DNA from: an uncultured Collinsella sp.
GTDB taxonomy: Bacteria; Actinomycetota; Coriobacteriia; Coriobacteriales; Coriobacteriaceae
Assembly (NCBI GenBank): GCA_958427975.1
Contig: CAUAEH010000006.1
Coordinates: forward strand, 1 to 63,372
Reading direction: 5' to 3'
DNA length: 63,372 nucleotides
Each line of letters opens with the position of its first letter. Positions within the stretch are counted from its first letter, which is position 1. Below are positions 25,771 through 34,742 of this stretch, one piece after another. The translations under genes and the position numbers were made by a program. Under the pieces are notes generated by a model that saw only the letters and a program-made list of their open reading frames with translations, had not been told where the DNA came from and ran no database searches.

Positions 25771-26847
25771 ATGAGTCTGATTGATGATCTGGTCAAACTC
25801 GAGGAAGAGGCCAAGGAGCTCGTCACTAGCGCCGACGACGCCGCCAAGCTCGAGGCTGCGCGCGTTGAGCTGCTCGGTCGCAAAGGCCGTATCACCGGCC
25901 TGATGCGCATGATGGGCAAACTCGCCCCCGAGGATCGTCCCATGATGGGCAAGCGCGCCAACGAGATGCGCCAGCTGATCGAGGGCATGCTCGACGAGCG
26001 CACCACCGAGATGAAGGCCGCCGCCCTCAAGCACGCACTCGAGCACGAGGCCGTCGACATCACGCTGCCGGGCATCCGTCCGCAGATCGGTCACCAGCAC
26101 CTGATCAAGCAGATCATCGAGGAGGCCGAGGACATCTTCTGCGGCATCGGCTACACCGTCGAGTCCGGCCCCATGGTCGATACTTCCTACTATAACTTCA
26201 CTGCGCTCAACGCCCCCATGGATCACCCGAGCCGCTCGGCCCGCGATACCTTCTACGTGGTCGATAACAACCCCGGCAGCGTCGCGCACCCCGAGGCTCA
26301 CGCCCATGGCGAGTCCGACGTGCTGCTGCGCACCCAGACCTCGGGCGTACAGATCCACACCATGGAGTCGCAGAAGCCGCCCATCTACATGATCTGCCCG
26401 GGCACCGTCTACCGTCCCGATACGGCCGACGCCTGCCACCTGCCGCAGTTCAACCAGATCGAGGGCCTGGTCGTCGACGAGGGTATCACCTTTGGCGACC
26501 TGAAGGGCACGCTCGACTACTTTGTTAAGTGCATGTTTGGCGAGGACCGCAAGACGCGCTACCGTCCGCACTTCTTCCCCTTCACCGAGCCTAGCTGCGA
26601 GGTGGACGTGAGCTGCCACGTCTGCGGCGGCAAGGGCTGCAACTTCTGCAAGCACAGCGGCTGGATCGAGATCCTGGGCTGCGGCATGGTCGACCCCAAC
26701 GTCCTGATCAACTGCGGCATCGACCCCGAGAAGTACACCGGCTTCGCCTTTGGCATTGGTGCCGAGCGCGTCGCTGCCCTGCGCTACGACCTGCCCGACC
26801 TGCGCACGTTGATGACTGGTGACATGAGGTTCTTGAACCAGTTCTAG
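25771..26847 (+). CDS. pheS: phenylalanyl-tRNA synthetase alpha subunit
   Basis: The catalytic subunit of the alpha2-beta2 class II enzyme. It has an N-terminal coiled coil (about 1-90), class II motif 2 (PGTVYRPD), FNQIEGLVVDEG, and motif 3 (GFAFGIGAERVAALRY). An inserted cysteine cluster CHVCGGKGCNFC replaces the plain loop, a variant common in high-GC Gram-positive enzymes and possibly metal-binding. Start ATG at 25771 follows GAAAGGGA; an in-frame upstream extension lies within the T-box leader and is rejected. pheT follows after 63 bp. Confidence 0.96.
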   Translation: MSLIDDLVKLEEEAKELVTSADDAAKLEAARVELLGRKGRITGLMRMMGKLAPEDRPMMGKRANEMRQLIEGMLDERTTEMKAAALKHALEHEAVDITLPGIRPQIGHQHLIKQIIEEAEDIFCGIGYTVESGPMVDTSYYNFTALNAPMDHPSRSARDTFYVVDNNPGSVAHPEAHAHGESDVLLRTQTSGVQIHTMESQKPPIYMICPGTVYRPDTADACHLPQFNQIEGLVVDEGITFGDLKGTLDYFVKCMFGEDRKTRYRPHFFPFTEPSCEVDVSCHVCGGKGCNFCKHSGWIEILGCGMVDPNVLINCGIDPEKYTGFAFGIGAERVAALRYDLPDLRTLMTGDMRFLNQF

Positions 26848-26910
26848 AACGCTTTCTTCTTAGTTGCAGTTTCCGGCTCAAAGCCGCATTTATGAAAGGA
26901 GACCAGTTAG

Positions 26911-29364
26911 ATGCGTGTTTCTTACGACTGGCTCAAGACCATGATCGATATTCCGGAGGATCCCAAGACCCTTTCGGACGAATATATCCGTACCGGCACC
27001 GAGGTCGAGGCGATCGACACCGTGGGCGAGTCCTTCGACCACGTGGTGACCGCCAAGGTGCTCACCAAGATCCCGCACCCCGATAGCGACCACATGTATG
27101 TGTGCTCGGTCGATGTGGGCGACAAGAATCTCGACGCCGACGGCAATCCCGCTCCGCTGCAGATCGTCTGCGGCGCGCAGAACTTCGAGGCCGGCGACCA
27201 CATCGTCACGGCCATGATTGGCGCCGTGCTTCCCGGCGACGTCAAGATCAAGAAGAGCAAGCTTCGCGGCGTCGTGTCCATGGGCATGAACTGCTCCGCG
27301 CGCGAGCTCGGCCTGGGTGGCGACCACTCCGGCATCATGATCCTGCCCGAGGATACGCCCTGCGGCATGCCGTTTGCCGAGTACGTGGGCTCGAGCGACA
27401 CCGTGCTCGACTGTGAGATCACGCCCAACCGTCCCGACTGCCTGTCCATGATCGGCATGGCCCGCGAGACCGGCGCCATCTTCGACCGCGATTTCCACGT
27501 TGAGCTGCCCGCTATCAAGGCGGAGACCGGCCGCGCGACCGACGACGAGCTTTCGGTCGAGATCGCCGACGAGGGCCTGTGCGACCGCTACGTCGCCCGC
27601 ATCGTGCGCAACGTGAAGGTCGGCCCCTCGCCCGACTGGATGGTCAAGCGCCTCAACGCCCTGGGCGTGCGCCCGCACAACAACATCGTCGACATCACCA
27701 ACTATGTGATGATGCTCACCGGCCAGCCGCTGCACGCCTTTGACCTGGACACCTTTGCCGAGCGCGATGGCCACCGTCGCGTGGTGGTTCGCGCCGCCCA
27801 GCAGGATGAGAAGTTCACGACGCTCGACGGCGAGGAGCGCACGCTTGACGCCGGCATGGGCCTCATCACCGACGGCGAGCGTCCCGTGGCGCTGGCCGGC
27901 GTTATGGGCGGCATGGATTCCGAGATCGAGGACGACACCGTCGACGTGATGGTCGAGAGCGCCTGCTTCAACGCCGGTCGCACCTCGCACACCAGCCGCG
28001 ACCTGTCGCTGATCTCCGACGCCTCCATCCGCTTTGAGCGCCAGGTCGACGAGACCGGCTGCGTGGATGTCGCCAACGTTACCTGCGCGCTCATCGAGGA
28101 GATCGCCGGTGGCAAGGTCGCTCCCGGCTACGTTGATGTGTTCCCCGCGCCCAAGACCATCGATAGCATCAAGCTGCGCTTGGCCCGCGTGCACGCCATC
28201 TGCGGCGCCGACATCGAGCCCGATTTTATTGAGCGTTCGCTCACCCGCCTGGGCTGCACCGTCGAGCGCGACGGCGAGGACTTTATGGTTACCCCGCCGA
28301 GCTTCCGTCCCGACCTGCCGCGTGAGATCGACCTGATCGAGGAGGTCCTGCGCCTATGGGGCATGGGCCGCGTTACGGCGACCATCCCGGCTGCCAAGAA
28401 CCACATCGGCGGCTTGACCCGCGAGCAGAAGCTTACCCGTAAGGTCGGCGAGATCCTGCGCGCCTGCGGCCTCAACGAGACCACGACCTTTGGCTTTGCC
28501 GCCCCGGGCGACCTGGAGAAGATCGGTATGTCCACCGAGGGTCGCGGTTGCTCCGTGGTGCTCATGAATCCGCTGGTAGCCGAGCAGACCGAGATGCGCC
28601 GCTCGCTGTTGCCGGGCCTGCTGCAGTCCGTGGCCTACAACGAGGCGCACGGTACGCCCAACGTGCACCTGTACGAGGTCGGCAGCCTGTTCCACGGTCG
28701 CGAGAACGCCAGCCTGCCCAAGGAGACCAAGTCCGTGGCGGGCGTGCTCTCGGGCCAGTGGAGCGAGCGGTCTTGGAACATGAAGTACCGTAAGCTGCGT
28801 TTCTTCTTTGGCAAGGGCATTGTCGAGGAGCTGCTCGCCCAGCTGCGCATCGAGAAGGTTCGCTTCCGTCCCGCCGAGGGCGAGGGCTATGCCTTCTTGC
28901 AGCCGGGCCGTGCCGCCGAGGTTCTGTCCGGCGGCACCGTGCTGGGCTGGGTCGGCGAGATTCACCCCAAGGCGCGCGAGGCTATGGGCATCGATGAGGT
29001 CGTCGTTGCCTTTGAGCTCGACTTGGACAAGCTGATCAAGGGCGCCCGCAACCAGGAGAACTACCGCGAGTTCTCGCAGTACCCGGCCGTTGAGCACGAC
29101 CTTGCTATCGTGGTCGACAACACTGTGACCTGCGAGGATCTTGAGCGTCGTATTACGAGTGCCGGCGGCAAGCTGCTCGAGGGCGTGCGTCTGTTCGATG
29201 TCTACCGCGATCCGGTCCGCATCGGAGCGGGCAAGAAGTCCATGGCCTTTGCGCTTACGTATCGCTCCGACGACCACACGCTCACCAGCGAAGAGGTCGA
29301 AAAGGCGCACCAGAAGATCGTCACCAAGGTGTGCAAGGGCGTAAACGGCGAGGTCCGCGGCTAG
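26911..29364 (+). CDS. pheT: phenylalanyl-tRNA synthetase beta subunit
   Basis: The 817-residue beta subunit carries the N-terminal EMAP/OB tRNA-binding domain (about 40-160), B3/B4 editing domain (about 215-390), B5 (about 405-480; FRPDLPREIDLIEEVLRLWG), a core synthetase-like domain, and a C-terminal ferredoxin-fold anticodon-binding domain (SQYPAVEHDLAIVVD through LTYRSDDHTLTSEEV). Ribosome site GAAAGGAG. Coexpressed with pheS under the T-box. Confidence 0.96.
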   Translation: MRVSYDWLKTMIDIPEDPKTLSDEYIRTGTEVEAIDTVGESFDHVVTAKVLTKIPHPDSDHMYVCSVDVGDKNLDADGNPAPLQIVCGAQNFEAGDHIVTAMIGAVLPGDVKIKKSKLRGVVSMGMNCSARELGLGGDHSGIMILPEDTPCGMPFAEYVGSSDTVLDCEITPNRPDCLSMIGMARETGAIFDRDFHVELPAIKAETGRATDDELSVEIADEGLCDRYVARIVRNVKVGPSPDWMVKRLNALGVRPHNNIVDITNYVMMLTGQPLHAFDLDTFAERDGHRRVVVRAAQQDEKFTTLDGEERTLDAGMGLITDGERPVALAGVMGGMDSEIEDDTVDVMVESACFNAGRTSHTSRDLSLISDASIRFERQVDETGCVDVANVTCALIEEIAGGKVAPGYVDVFPAPKTIDSIKLRLARVHAICGADIEPDFIERSLTRLGCTVERDGEDFMVTPPSFRPDLPREIDLIEEVLRLWGMGRVTATIPAAKNHIGGLTREQKLTRKVGEILRACGLNETTTFGFAAPGDLEKIGMSTEGRGCSVVLMNPLVAEQTEMRRSLLPGLLQSVAYNEAHGTPNVHLYEVGSLFHGRENASLPKETKSVAGVLSGQWSERSWNMKYRKLRFFFGKGIVEELLAQLRIEKVRFRPAEGEGYAFLQPGRAAEVLSGGTVLGWVGEIHPKAREAMGIDEVVVAFELDLDKLIKGARNQENYREFSQYPAVEHDLAIVVDNTVTCEDLERRITSAGGKLLEGVRLFDVYRDPVRIGAGKKSMAFALTYRSDDHTLTSEEVEKAHQKIVTKVCKGVNGEVRG

Positions 29365-29474
29365 GTCTTGCGCTGGGAGCGTAGGGCCTGATGGCGGTTG
29401 CTGCGGAGCCCTGCGCGACCGCGGTGTTCGGAAAAGGCATCGTTGATCCTGCATATATGACACGCGCATTACAT

Positions 29475-29511
29475 AACGGCGTGCTGCTTTGTCGGCAGCG
29501 CGCCGTTTTGC
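29475..29511 (+). terminator. terminator between pheT and cbiM
   Basis: AACGGCGTGCTGC pairs with GCAGCGCGCCGTT (13 bp, one G-T), followed by TTTTGCT. The rest of 29365-29612 shows no recognised riboswitch. Confidence 0.65.
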
Positions 29512-29612
29512 TATGATAGCCCGCGGCGTGTTACGAATCATCGTGCTCGTAACACTGATGAAATGGTTCAAGCGGCGCTGCAATCCCATGCGCCGGCAAC
29601 CGGGAGGCGTAT

Positions 29613-30698
29613 ATGCACATTCCAGACAACTACCTGTCCCCGCAGACCGATGCCGTCATGGCGGTGGCGATGGTGCCCGTATGGGTTCACTGCATCAAGA
29701 AAGTGCGCGCCACGCTCGATCGCGAGCATATGGCCTTTCTGGGTATTTGCGCTGCGTTCTCCTTTTTGCTCATGATGTTTAACGTTCCGCTGCCCGGCGG
29801 CACCACAGGCCACGCCGTCGGCGGCGCACTCATCGCGCTGCTGCTGGGCCCCGAGGCCGCGGCTATCGCTGTCTCGGTCGCGCTGGCGCTGCAGGCGCTG
29901 CTGTTTGGCGACGGCGGCGTTCTGTCGTTTGGCGCCAACTGCTTTAACATGGCCTTTGTGTTGCCGTTTGTCGCTGCTATCGTGTTCCGTGCGCTCAACA
30001 GCCGTCTGCACGACAAGAGCTGGGGCACCTCGGTTTCTGCCATCGTGAGCGGTTGGGTCGGCCTGTGCCTGGCGGCCCTGTGCGCGGCAATCGAGTTTGG
30101 TATTCAGCCGATGCTCTTTACCAACGCTTCGGGCGCTCCGCTGTACTGCCCCTTCCCGCTGTCTGTTGCTATCCCTGCCATGTTGATCCCGCATATGCTG
30201 GTTGCCGGCGTGATCGAGGGCGTGGCGACGGCCGCCATCTACGGTTTCATTAAGAAGACGGCGCCGAGCATTATCGTCGGGCCCGAGGCCGTCGATGGCC
30301 AGCTTGCTGCCGAGGGCGCTGCTGCCAAGAAGACCTCGCTGGTCCCCACGCTCATCCTGGTTGCCGTGCTTGTCGTGGCCACGCCGCTAGGCCTGCTCGC
30401 CACGGGTGACGCTTGGGGCGAATGGGACGCCGAGGGTGCCTCGGTTGCCGTTCAGGAGGCTGGCGACGACAGTCTGCAGGCTTCGGTCGGCCTGGATACC
30501 CCGACCTTTGCCGACGCACTGCCCACGGGCGATTACCTGCAGGCCTATTCCGAGGAACAGGGTCTGGGCTTTGCCGGCCAGGCTGCCATGTATATCCTTT
30601 CCGGTGTGATTGGCGTGGCGGTGCTCACCATCGCATTCCGCCTGGTCTCGCTGACGGTCAAGGAAAGCGGTGCTCATGGCAATAGCCGAGCTGCCTAG
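29613..30698 (+). CDS. cbiM: ECF cobalt/nickel transporter, CbiM fused to a CbiN/NikN-like part
   Basis: The substrate-binding membrane subunit of an energy-coupling-factor metal transporter. It starts MHIPDNYLSP, where the free N-terminus and His2 form the metal site in this family, and contains GGTTGHAVGGAL and FGANCFNMAF. After about residue 245 a further segment with two membrane helices (LVPTLILVAVLVVATPLGLL, then AAMYILSGVIGVAVLTIAF) resembles the CbiN/PDGLE part, explaining the lack of a separate cbiN. A GGGAGG site precedes the ATG. Cobalt versus nickel cannot be decided. Confidence 0.9.
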   Translation: MHIPDNYLSPQTDAVMAVAMVPVWVHCIKKVRATLDREHMAFLGICAAFSFLLMMFNVPLPGGTTGHAVGGALIALLLGPEAAAIAVSVALALQALLFGDGGVLSFGANCFNMAFVLPFVAAIVFRALNSRLHDKSWGTSVSAIVSGWVGLCLAALCAAIEFGIQPMLFTNASGAPLYCPFPLSVAIPAMLIPHMLVAGVIEGVATAAIYGFIKKTAPSIIVGPEAVDGQLAAEGAAAKKTSLVPTLILVAVLVVATPLGLLATGDAWGEWDAEGASVAVQEAGDDSLQASVGLDTPTFADALPTGDYLQAYSEEQGLGFAGQAAMYILSGVIGVAVLTIAFRLVSLTVKESGAHGNSRAA

Positions 30699-31512
30699 CT
30701 GGCTTGCGGCCGAGGAGCGATACGAGCCCGCGGGGGCTCGGCATCGTGTGATGCAAAAGAATGTCCTGCACCTGGCGAGCCTGCTTGAGCGGGTTCGCCT
30801 GGGTGGAGGCGCGCACGAGGGCGGGTCGATGATCGACCGCGCCCTTTCTTGCGTTTCGGCGCCGGTGCGCCTGGTGGGGATGCTCGTTTGCGTCCTGTGC
30901 GTGTGCCTGGCGCAGAGTCCGCTGTACCTCATGTTGATGGCGGCAATCGCGTTGGTGCTCGTTGCCGTGCGCCCCGCACGCGGGCTGCGCGCGACCTTTG
31001 TACCGGCGCTTGGCGCTGCGGGGCTCGCGGTGGTTCTGGCGTTGCCCGCCCTGCTGCTGGGCGTGTCTGCCACGGGCGCCATGCTCAAGATTGCGCTCAA
31101 GACCTTCGTTAATGTGTCGCTGGTGCTGGGCGTTTCATGGACGCTTACCTGGAGCCGCATGTCGGCGGCGCTCAAAATGCTGCACCTGCCCGATGAGGTC
31201 ATCTTTACTTTCGATATGGCGCTCAAGCATATCGAGGTGCTGGGTCGCACGGCGCACGATCTGTGCGAATCGGTCATGCTGCGCAGCGTGGGTCGTGCAC
31301 CTGCGGGTTTTTCGCGCACTGACTCGCTGGCGGGTATCATGGGCATGACGTTTATCAAGGCGATGGAATGCAGCCGCGCGATGGACGAGGCCATGCTGTG
31401 CCGCGGCTTTGCCGGCGTGTATCCGGCGCCTGCACGGAGCGGCTTTGGCTGGCACGATGTCGTTTACGCGGCCGTTGTGGTTCCGCTCGCCGTGTTGTGC
31501 GCGGTGCTGTAA
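30676..31512 (+). CDS. cbiQ: ECF transporter transmembrane T component CbiQ
   Basis: Polytopic coupling protein with four to five membrane helices (about 50-130 and the C-terminus) and the conserved helical coupling regions around FDMALKHIEVLGRTAHDLCE and FIKAMECSRAMDEAMLCRGF, the CbiQ counterpart of the Ala-Arg-Gly motifs. The start ATG lies inside the cbiM 3' end (23-bp overlap), so translation is probably coupled. 278 aa is standard. Confidence 0.9.
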   Translation: MAIAELPSWLAAEERYEPAGARHRVMQKNVLHLASLLERVRLGGGAHEGGSMIDRALSCVSAPVRLVGMLVCVLCVCLAQSPLYLMLMAAIALVLVAVRPARGLRATFVPALGAAGLAVVLALPALLLGVSATGAMLKIALKTFVNVSLVLGVSWTLTWSRMSAALKMLHLPDEVIFTFDMALKHIEVLGRTAHDLCESVMLRSVGRAPAGFSRTDSLAGIMGMTFIKAMECSRAMDEAMLCRGFAGVYPAPARSGFGWHDVVYAAVVVPLAVLCAVL

Positions 31513-31556
31513 CGCGGGCGGTCGAACCGTCGATATGAATAGAGAAGGGCGACGTT

Positions 31557-32327
31557 TTGGCAAACGATACAAATGGCGCGATGGGCGCGAGCGGTGCTGC
31601 TAGCGCCGAGGCCACGCCGCTCATCGAGTTTCGCGACGTAGTGTTTTCCTATGCGGGGCATACGGTGGTCGATGGCGTGTCGCTGCAGGTTGATCGTGGT
31701 GAACTCGTTGCCCTGCTCGGTCCCAACGGCTGCGGCAAGACCACGATTATGCGCCTTATTAACGGCCTTGAACTCGCGGACGCAGGGGCATACCTGTTTG
31801 ACGGGCACGTGATCGATGCGGCGTTTCTAAAGGATTCCGCGGCCGCTCAGCGCTTCCGCCAGCGCGTAGGTTTTGTGTTTCAAAATGCCGATGCTCAGCT
31901 GTTCTGCGCTACGGTGGGCGAGGAAGTTGCTTTTGGTCCCGCGCAGATGGGGCTGCCGGCAGACGAGCTCGAGCGCCGCGTGCGCGATGCCATGGGGCTG
32001 TTCCAGGTTGCCGACCTTGCCGACGCCTCTCCCTATCAGCTCTCGGGCGGGCAAAAGAAGCGCGTTGCGCTGGCTGCGGTGGTGTCGATGAACCCGGATA
32101 TCTTGGTCCTCGACGAGCCTACCAACGGACTTGACGAGGACTCGTGCGACATCGTGGTCAACTTTTTGCTGGCCTACGTTGCTGCCGGTAAGACGGTCTT
32201 GATGAGCACACATCACCAGGATTTGGTGCGACGCCTGGGTGCCCGTGCAATCTATATCGATCGATATCACCATGTGGTCGAGGCGCCCGTGCCGTCGTAT
32301 GGAACCGAAAGCGGTGCTACGGACTAG
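31557..32327 (+). CDS. cbiO: ECF transporter ATPase CbiO
   Basis: ABC ATPase energising the CbiMQ transporter. Walker A GPNGCGKTT, Q-loop VFQNADAQLF (the ECF-type Q-loop), signature LSGGQKKRVALA, Walker B ILVLDEPTNGLDE and switch His in MSTHHQDLV are all intact. The start is taken as TTG at 31557 behind AGAAGGG; ATG at 31581 would only trim the disordered N-terminus. One ATPase gene implies a homodimer in the complex. Confidence 0.9.
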   Translation: MANDTNGAMGASGAASAEATPLIEFRDVVFSYAGHTVVDGVSLQVDRGELVALLGPNGCGKTTIMRLINGLELADAGAYLFDGHVIDAAFLKDSAAAQRFRQRVGFVFQNADAQLFCATVGEEVAFGPAQMGLPADELERRVRDAMGLFQVADLADASPYQLSGGQKKRVALAAVVSMNPDILVLDEPTNGLDEDSCDIVVNFLLAYVAAGKTVLMSTHHQDLVRRLGARAIYIDRYHHVVEAPVPSYGTESGATD

Positions 32328-32405
32328 TTGCTGCGTAGAGCGTGCGTAGCCGCCTGCGCGGCTTTGCCGTGATGGTATAGTTATCCAGGTTTTATGGGGG
32401 TGGCT

Positions 32406-33254
32406 ATGCCAAGTTGGAACATTCATATCGCTCAAACGGAGCGCTTGCTGGCGCGTGCTGGTGTGCTAGCCGATAGCGTTCGTGACCGCAATGCCTTTTT
32501 GTTTGGCTGCGTGGTTCCGGACATTTTTGTGGGCTATATGGTTCCCGGTATCGCTGATCCCATTCCGTATCGCATTACGCACTTTGCAAAGCCCGAGCCT
32601 ATCCCTAAGCCGCGCGAGCACGAGTTCTGGGATACCTATGTGGCGCCGCTGCTTAAAGGCGCACCCGCGGGCGAACCCGCCGAGGCTACCTCGATTGTCG
32701 AGGAGCGTGAGCGACTGAATCGCGTGCACTATCCCCAGCGCTACAGGGATGCTGAGCCGGTTGTCGGTCCCGGCGCCTGTGAGTTCTCGCTTGCGTCCGA
32801 AGATGTGGCGCAGTCGCTGCTCGATTTAACGCTGGGCGTCTGGTCGCATCTGGTGGCCGACACGGTATGGAACACGCGCGTGAATCAGTACCTGGAGGCG
32901 CACGGCGGCAAGCCGTGCGAGGAATTCCGCATTAAAAAGCAAGGCGACTTTGACTGGTTTGGCAAGACGCTCGGCATTGTTTCGATTCCGCGCGCGACCG
33001 ATCGCCTGTATACTGCGGCGACGCGTTTTGGGCAGTATCCCATCCATAAGGAGTATGTGCTCAAGACCATCGGCGTTATGCACGAGATCGTGCGCGAAAA
33101 CCCCGGTGAGCCCGACCATCCGCCATACCGCCTGCTGACCGAGGAGTTCTTCGACGCAACGTTTACCGAGGTCATCGAGCTGACCGAGGCGGGCTTTGCG
33201 GCTCGCGTTGCCGCTTCTGACGTCCCCGCAGTCCCTCTGATCACTAGCTGCTAG
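32406..33254 (+). CDS. zinc-dependent phospholipase C-like protein
   Basis: The start MPSWNIHIAQTERLL, the GCVVPDIFVGY strand-turn and GVWSHLVADTVWN match the zinc-dependent phospholipase C family (Zn_dep_PLPC). In that family the N-terminal Trp/His, Asp and later His-x3-Asp ligate zinc. There is no signal peptide, so a secreted lipase is unlikely; many such bacterial proteins are cytoplasmic and unassigned. ATG at 32406 has a GGGGGTGG site; a GTG-like start four codons earlier is possible. Its stop overlaps the stop of the convergent gene by 4 bp. Confidence 0.75.
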   Translation: MPSWNIHIAQTERLLARAGVLADSVRDRNAFLFGCVVPDIFVGYMVPGIADPIPYRITHFAKPEPIPKPREHEFWDTYVAPLLKGAPAGEPAEATSIVEERERLNRVHYPQRYRDAEPVVGPGACEFSLASEDVAQSLLDLTLGVWSHLVADTVWNTRVNQYLEAHGGKPCEEFRIKKQGDFDWFGKTLGIVSIPRATDRLYTAATRFGQYPIHKEYVLKTIGVMHEIVRENPGEPDHPPYRLLTEEFFDATFTEVIELTEAGFAARVAASDVPAVPLITSC

Positions 33255-34324
33255 CCGGCTGGCTTGACGGCGAACAGTTCATCCCAATTGACCAACAGCT
33301 CCCGTCGCAGGGCATCTTCGGTGGTACGTTCCTGATTGGTCTTTTGGATGTAGGGGAGCCCCGCCTTTTTATAAATGAGCTCGGTGATGCTATTAAAGCT
33401 CTTTTTGTCTTTGATTTGCTCATAGGTTATCTGGATAACGTCATAGCCCATGCTTGTGAGGGCGGTGGTGCGCTCGGCATCGGAGAGACTTGCGGTTTCG
33501 CCATCGTGGGCGGATCGGCCTTGACATTCCAAGATGACGCCTGTGCTGTCGGTGTTGCTCTCGATGAGAATATCGGCGTAACAGCAGGTTTTGTCATACA
33601 GTGAGCGCGCGGCGTCGTTGAGTGGGATGCGCACGTTGTTTGCGATGTTGATGCCCATGCCGCCCTCGTCGCGGGGGAGCGAGACAAGCATGGAGGTCTG
33701 TACTTCGAAGGGCGAGGCGGTCTGCCCCGTCATATGCTCGGCCGCCCAGCGCAGTTGTTTAACGCCGCGCAGGCCTGCGGCCTGCTTGGCGAACGCGGCG
33801 ATATCCGCTGCGGAAAGAAGCGGCGTGCGCTTCCATAGGTTGGTGTCCTTGCCCTTGGTGTCGACAACACGCTCCCAACCACAGTCGGGCGGAATGAGCT
33901 TAAGGGAAATTGCCTCATCAAGTTGCTGTTGCGCACGCTCGCAGGGCGTAAACACGGCAAACGAGCTGCACATTTCGTAGCACGCCATGAGCAGCTGGTT
34001 GCGTGAGACCTGCGTAGCAAGGTTGAGCAGCGTGAACTCCGGTGACGTGACATCAAATCCATGCTCAGTCTGCCTAAACGACCCAGGAGGCGGCTCTTGG
34101 GTTAGCAGACGGCTATGAAATAGCTTTCCGTTCGCGCGCTGTTTCCTTTCACTCACGGATCTCCAAACTGGTGTGCCGAGCAAGTCTTTAAATACCGGTT
34201 GTTTTGAGTAATGCACCAAGCGATGGTCATGGTCGGGCGGCAGGATTGCCGGATAGAGTCCCAGTATTTGGGGCGGGATGCGATAGTACTGAAAAGCCGT
34301 GGGTCCGCAGGCAAGAAATGACAT
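33251..34324 (-). CDS. putative PD-(D/E)XK/DUF559-like protein, AbiEi-related
   Basis: Layout parallels the gene at 7799. The N-terminus is MSFLACGPTAFQYYRI (similar to SYTAAVIYGL). The C-terminus has SPFEVQTSMLVSLPRDEGGMG, a YADILIES strand and VILECQGRSAHDG, reading like the E, D and ExQ positions of a DUF559-type nuclease fold. No neighbouring toxin, methylase or helicase is present. The start has only a weak ribosome site. Base composition drops below its neighbours in the upstream 34325-34560 region. Probable accessory gene; function unproven. Confidence 0.55.
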   Translation of the reverse strand: MSFLACGPTAFQYYRIPPQILGLYPAILPPDHDHRLVHYSKQPVFKDLLGTPVWRSVSERKQRANGKLFHSRLLTQEPPPGSFRQTEHGFDVTSPEFTLLNLATQVSRNQLLMACYEMCSSFAVFTPCERAQQQLDEAISLKLIPPDCGWERVVDTKGKDTNLWKRTPLLSAADIAAFAKQAAGLRGVKQLRWAAEHMTGQTASPFEVQTSMLVSLPRDEGGMGINIANNVRIPLNDAARSLYDKTCCYADILIESNTDSTGVILECQGRSAHDGETASLSDAERTTALTSMGYDVIQITYEQIKDKKSFNSITELIYKKAGLPYIQKTNQERTTEDALRRELLVNWDELFAVKPAG

Positions 34325-34679
34325 AGCGATCCGATCGTTTGAGCGTTATTTGGGCTAGAAAAGCTATCCGTTTCGGAAGTGCGGTGAAAAAGACAAATAG
34401 GTCAGGCACAAGCGGTATTTAAGCCAACTTTATCAGGGGTTTTGTTGAAATAAAAGGACTTATGCTCGGGGGTAAGCAATTTTTCCCCGCACTTCTGAAA
34501 ACGCGGTTGATCTGGTTCTTGCTAAAACGATTTAGCAGCGTCGGTTAAGGTGTGGGTTTGCCACCGGGCGAACACTTTTAGCGCTTGGGGCTTTATTTTT
34601 TGGGCCTCGGAGGGTGGATTTCGCGCTTTTGGTAAAGAAATGAGTGCGTGTTTTGCCGTGCGCCGGCATTGGCACAGAA
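34325..34679. other. intergenic, no gene seen
   Basis: AT-richer stretch between the nuclease-like gene and pyk. It holds a small GCTAAAACGATTTAGC hairpin at 34522-34537 but no recognised gene or RNA. Confidence 0.5.
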
Positions 34680-34713
34680 AAAGGGTCCGGAAGGCGAAGC
34701 CTTCCGGACCCTT
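34680..34713 (-). terminator. terminator of pyk
   Basis: AAAGGGTCCGGAAGGC and its full complement flank a GAA loop, followed on the minus strand by TTTTTCTG, about 30 bp after the pyk stop. Confidence 0.9.
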
Positions 34714-34742
34714 TGCAATGCAAATTTGCTTGCAAGTGCGAT

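Noticed and set aside
29365..29612. Cobalamin or NiCo riboswitch before cbiM
   Set aside because: No B12-box-like or NiCo core sequence is visible; only a terminator hairpin is seen.
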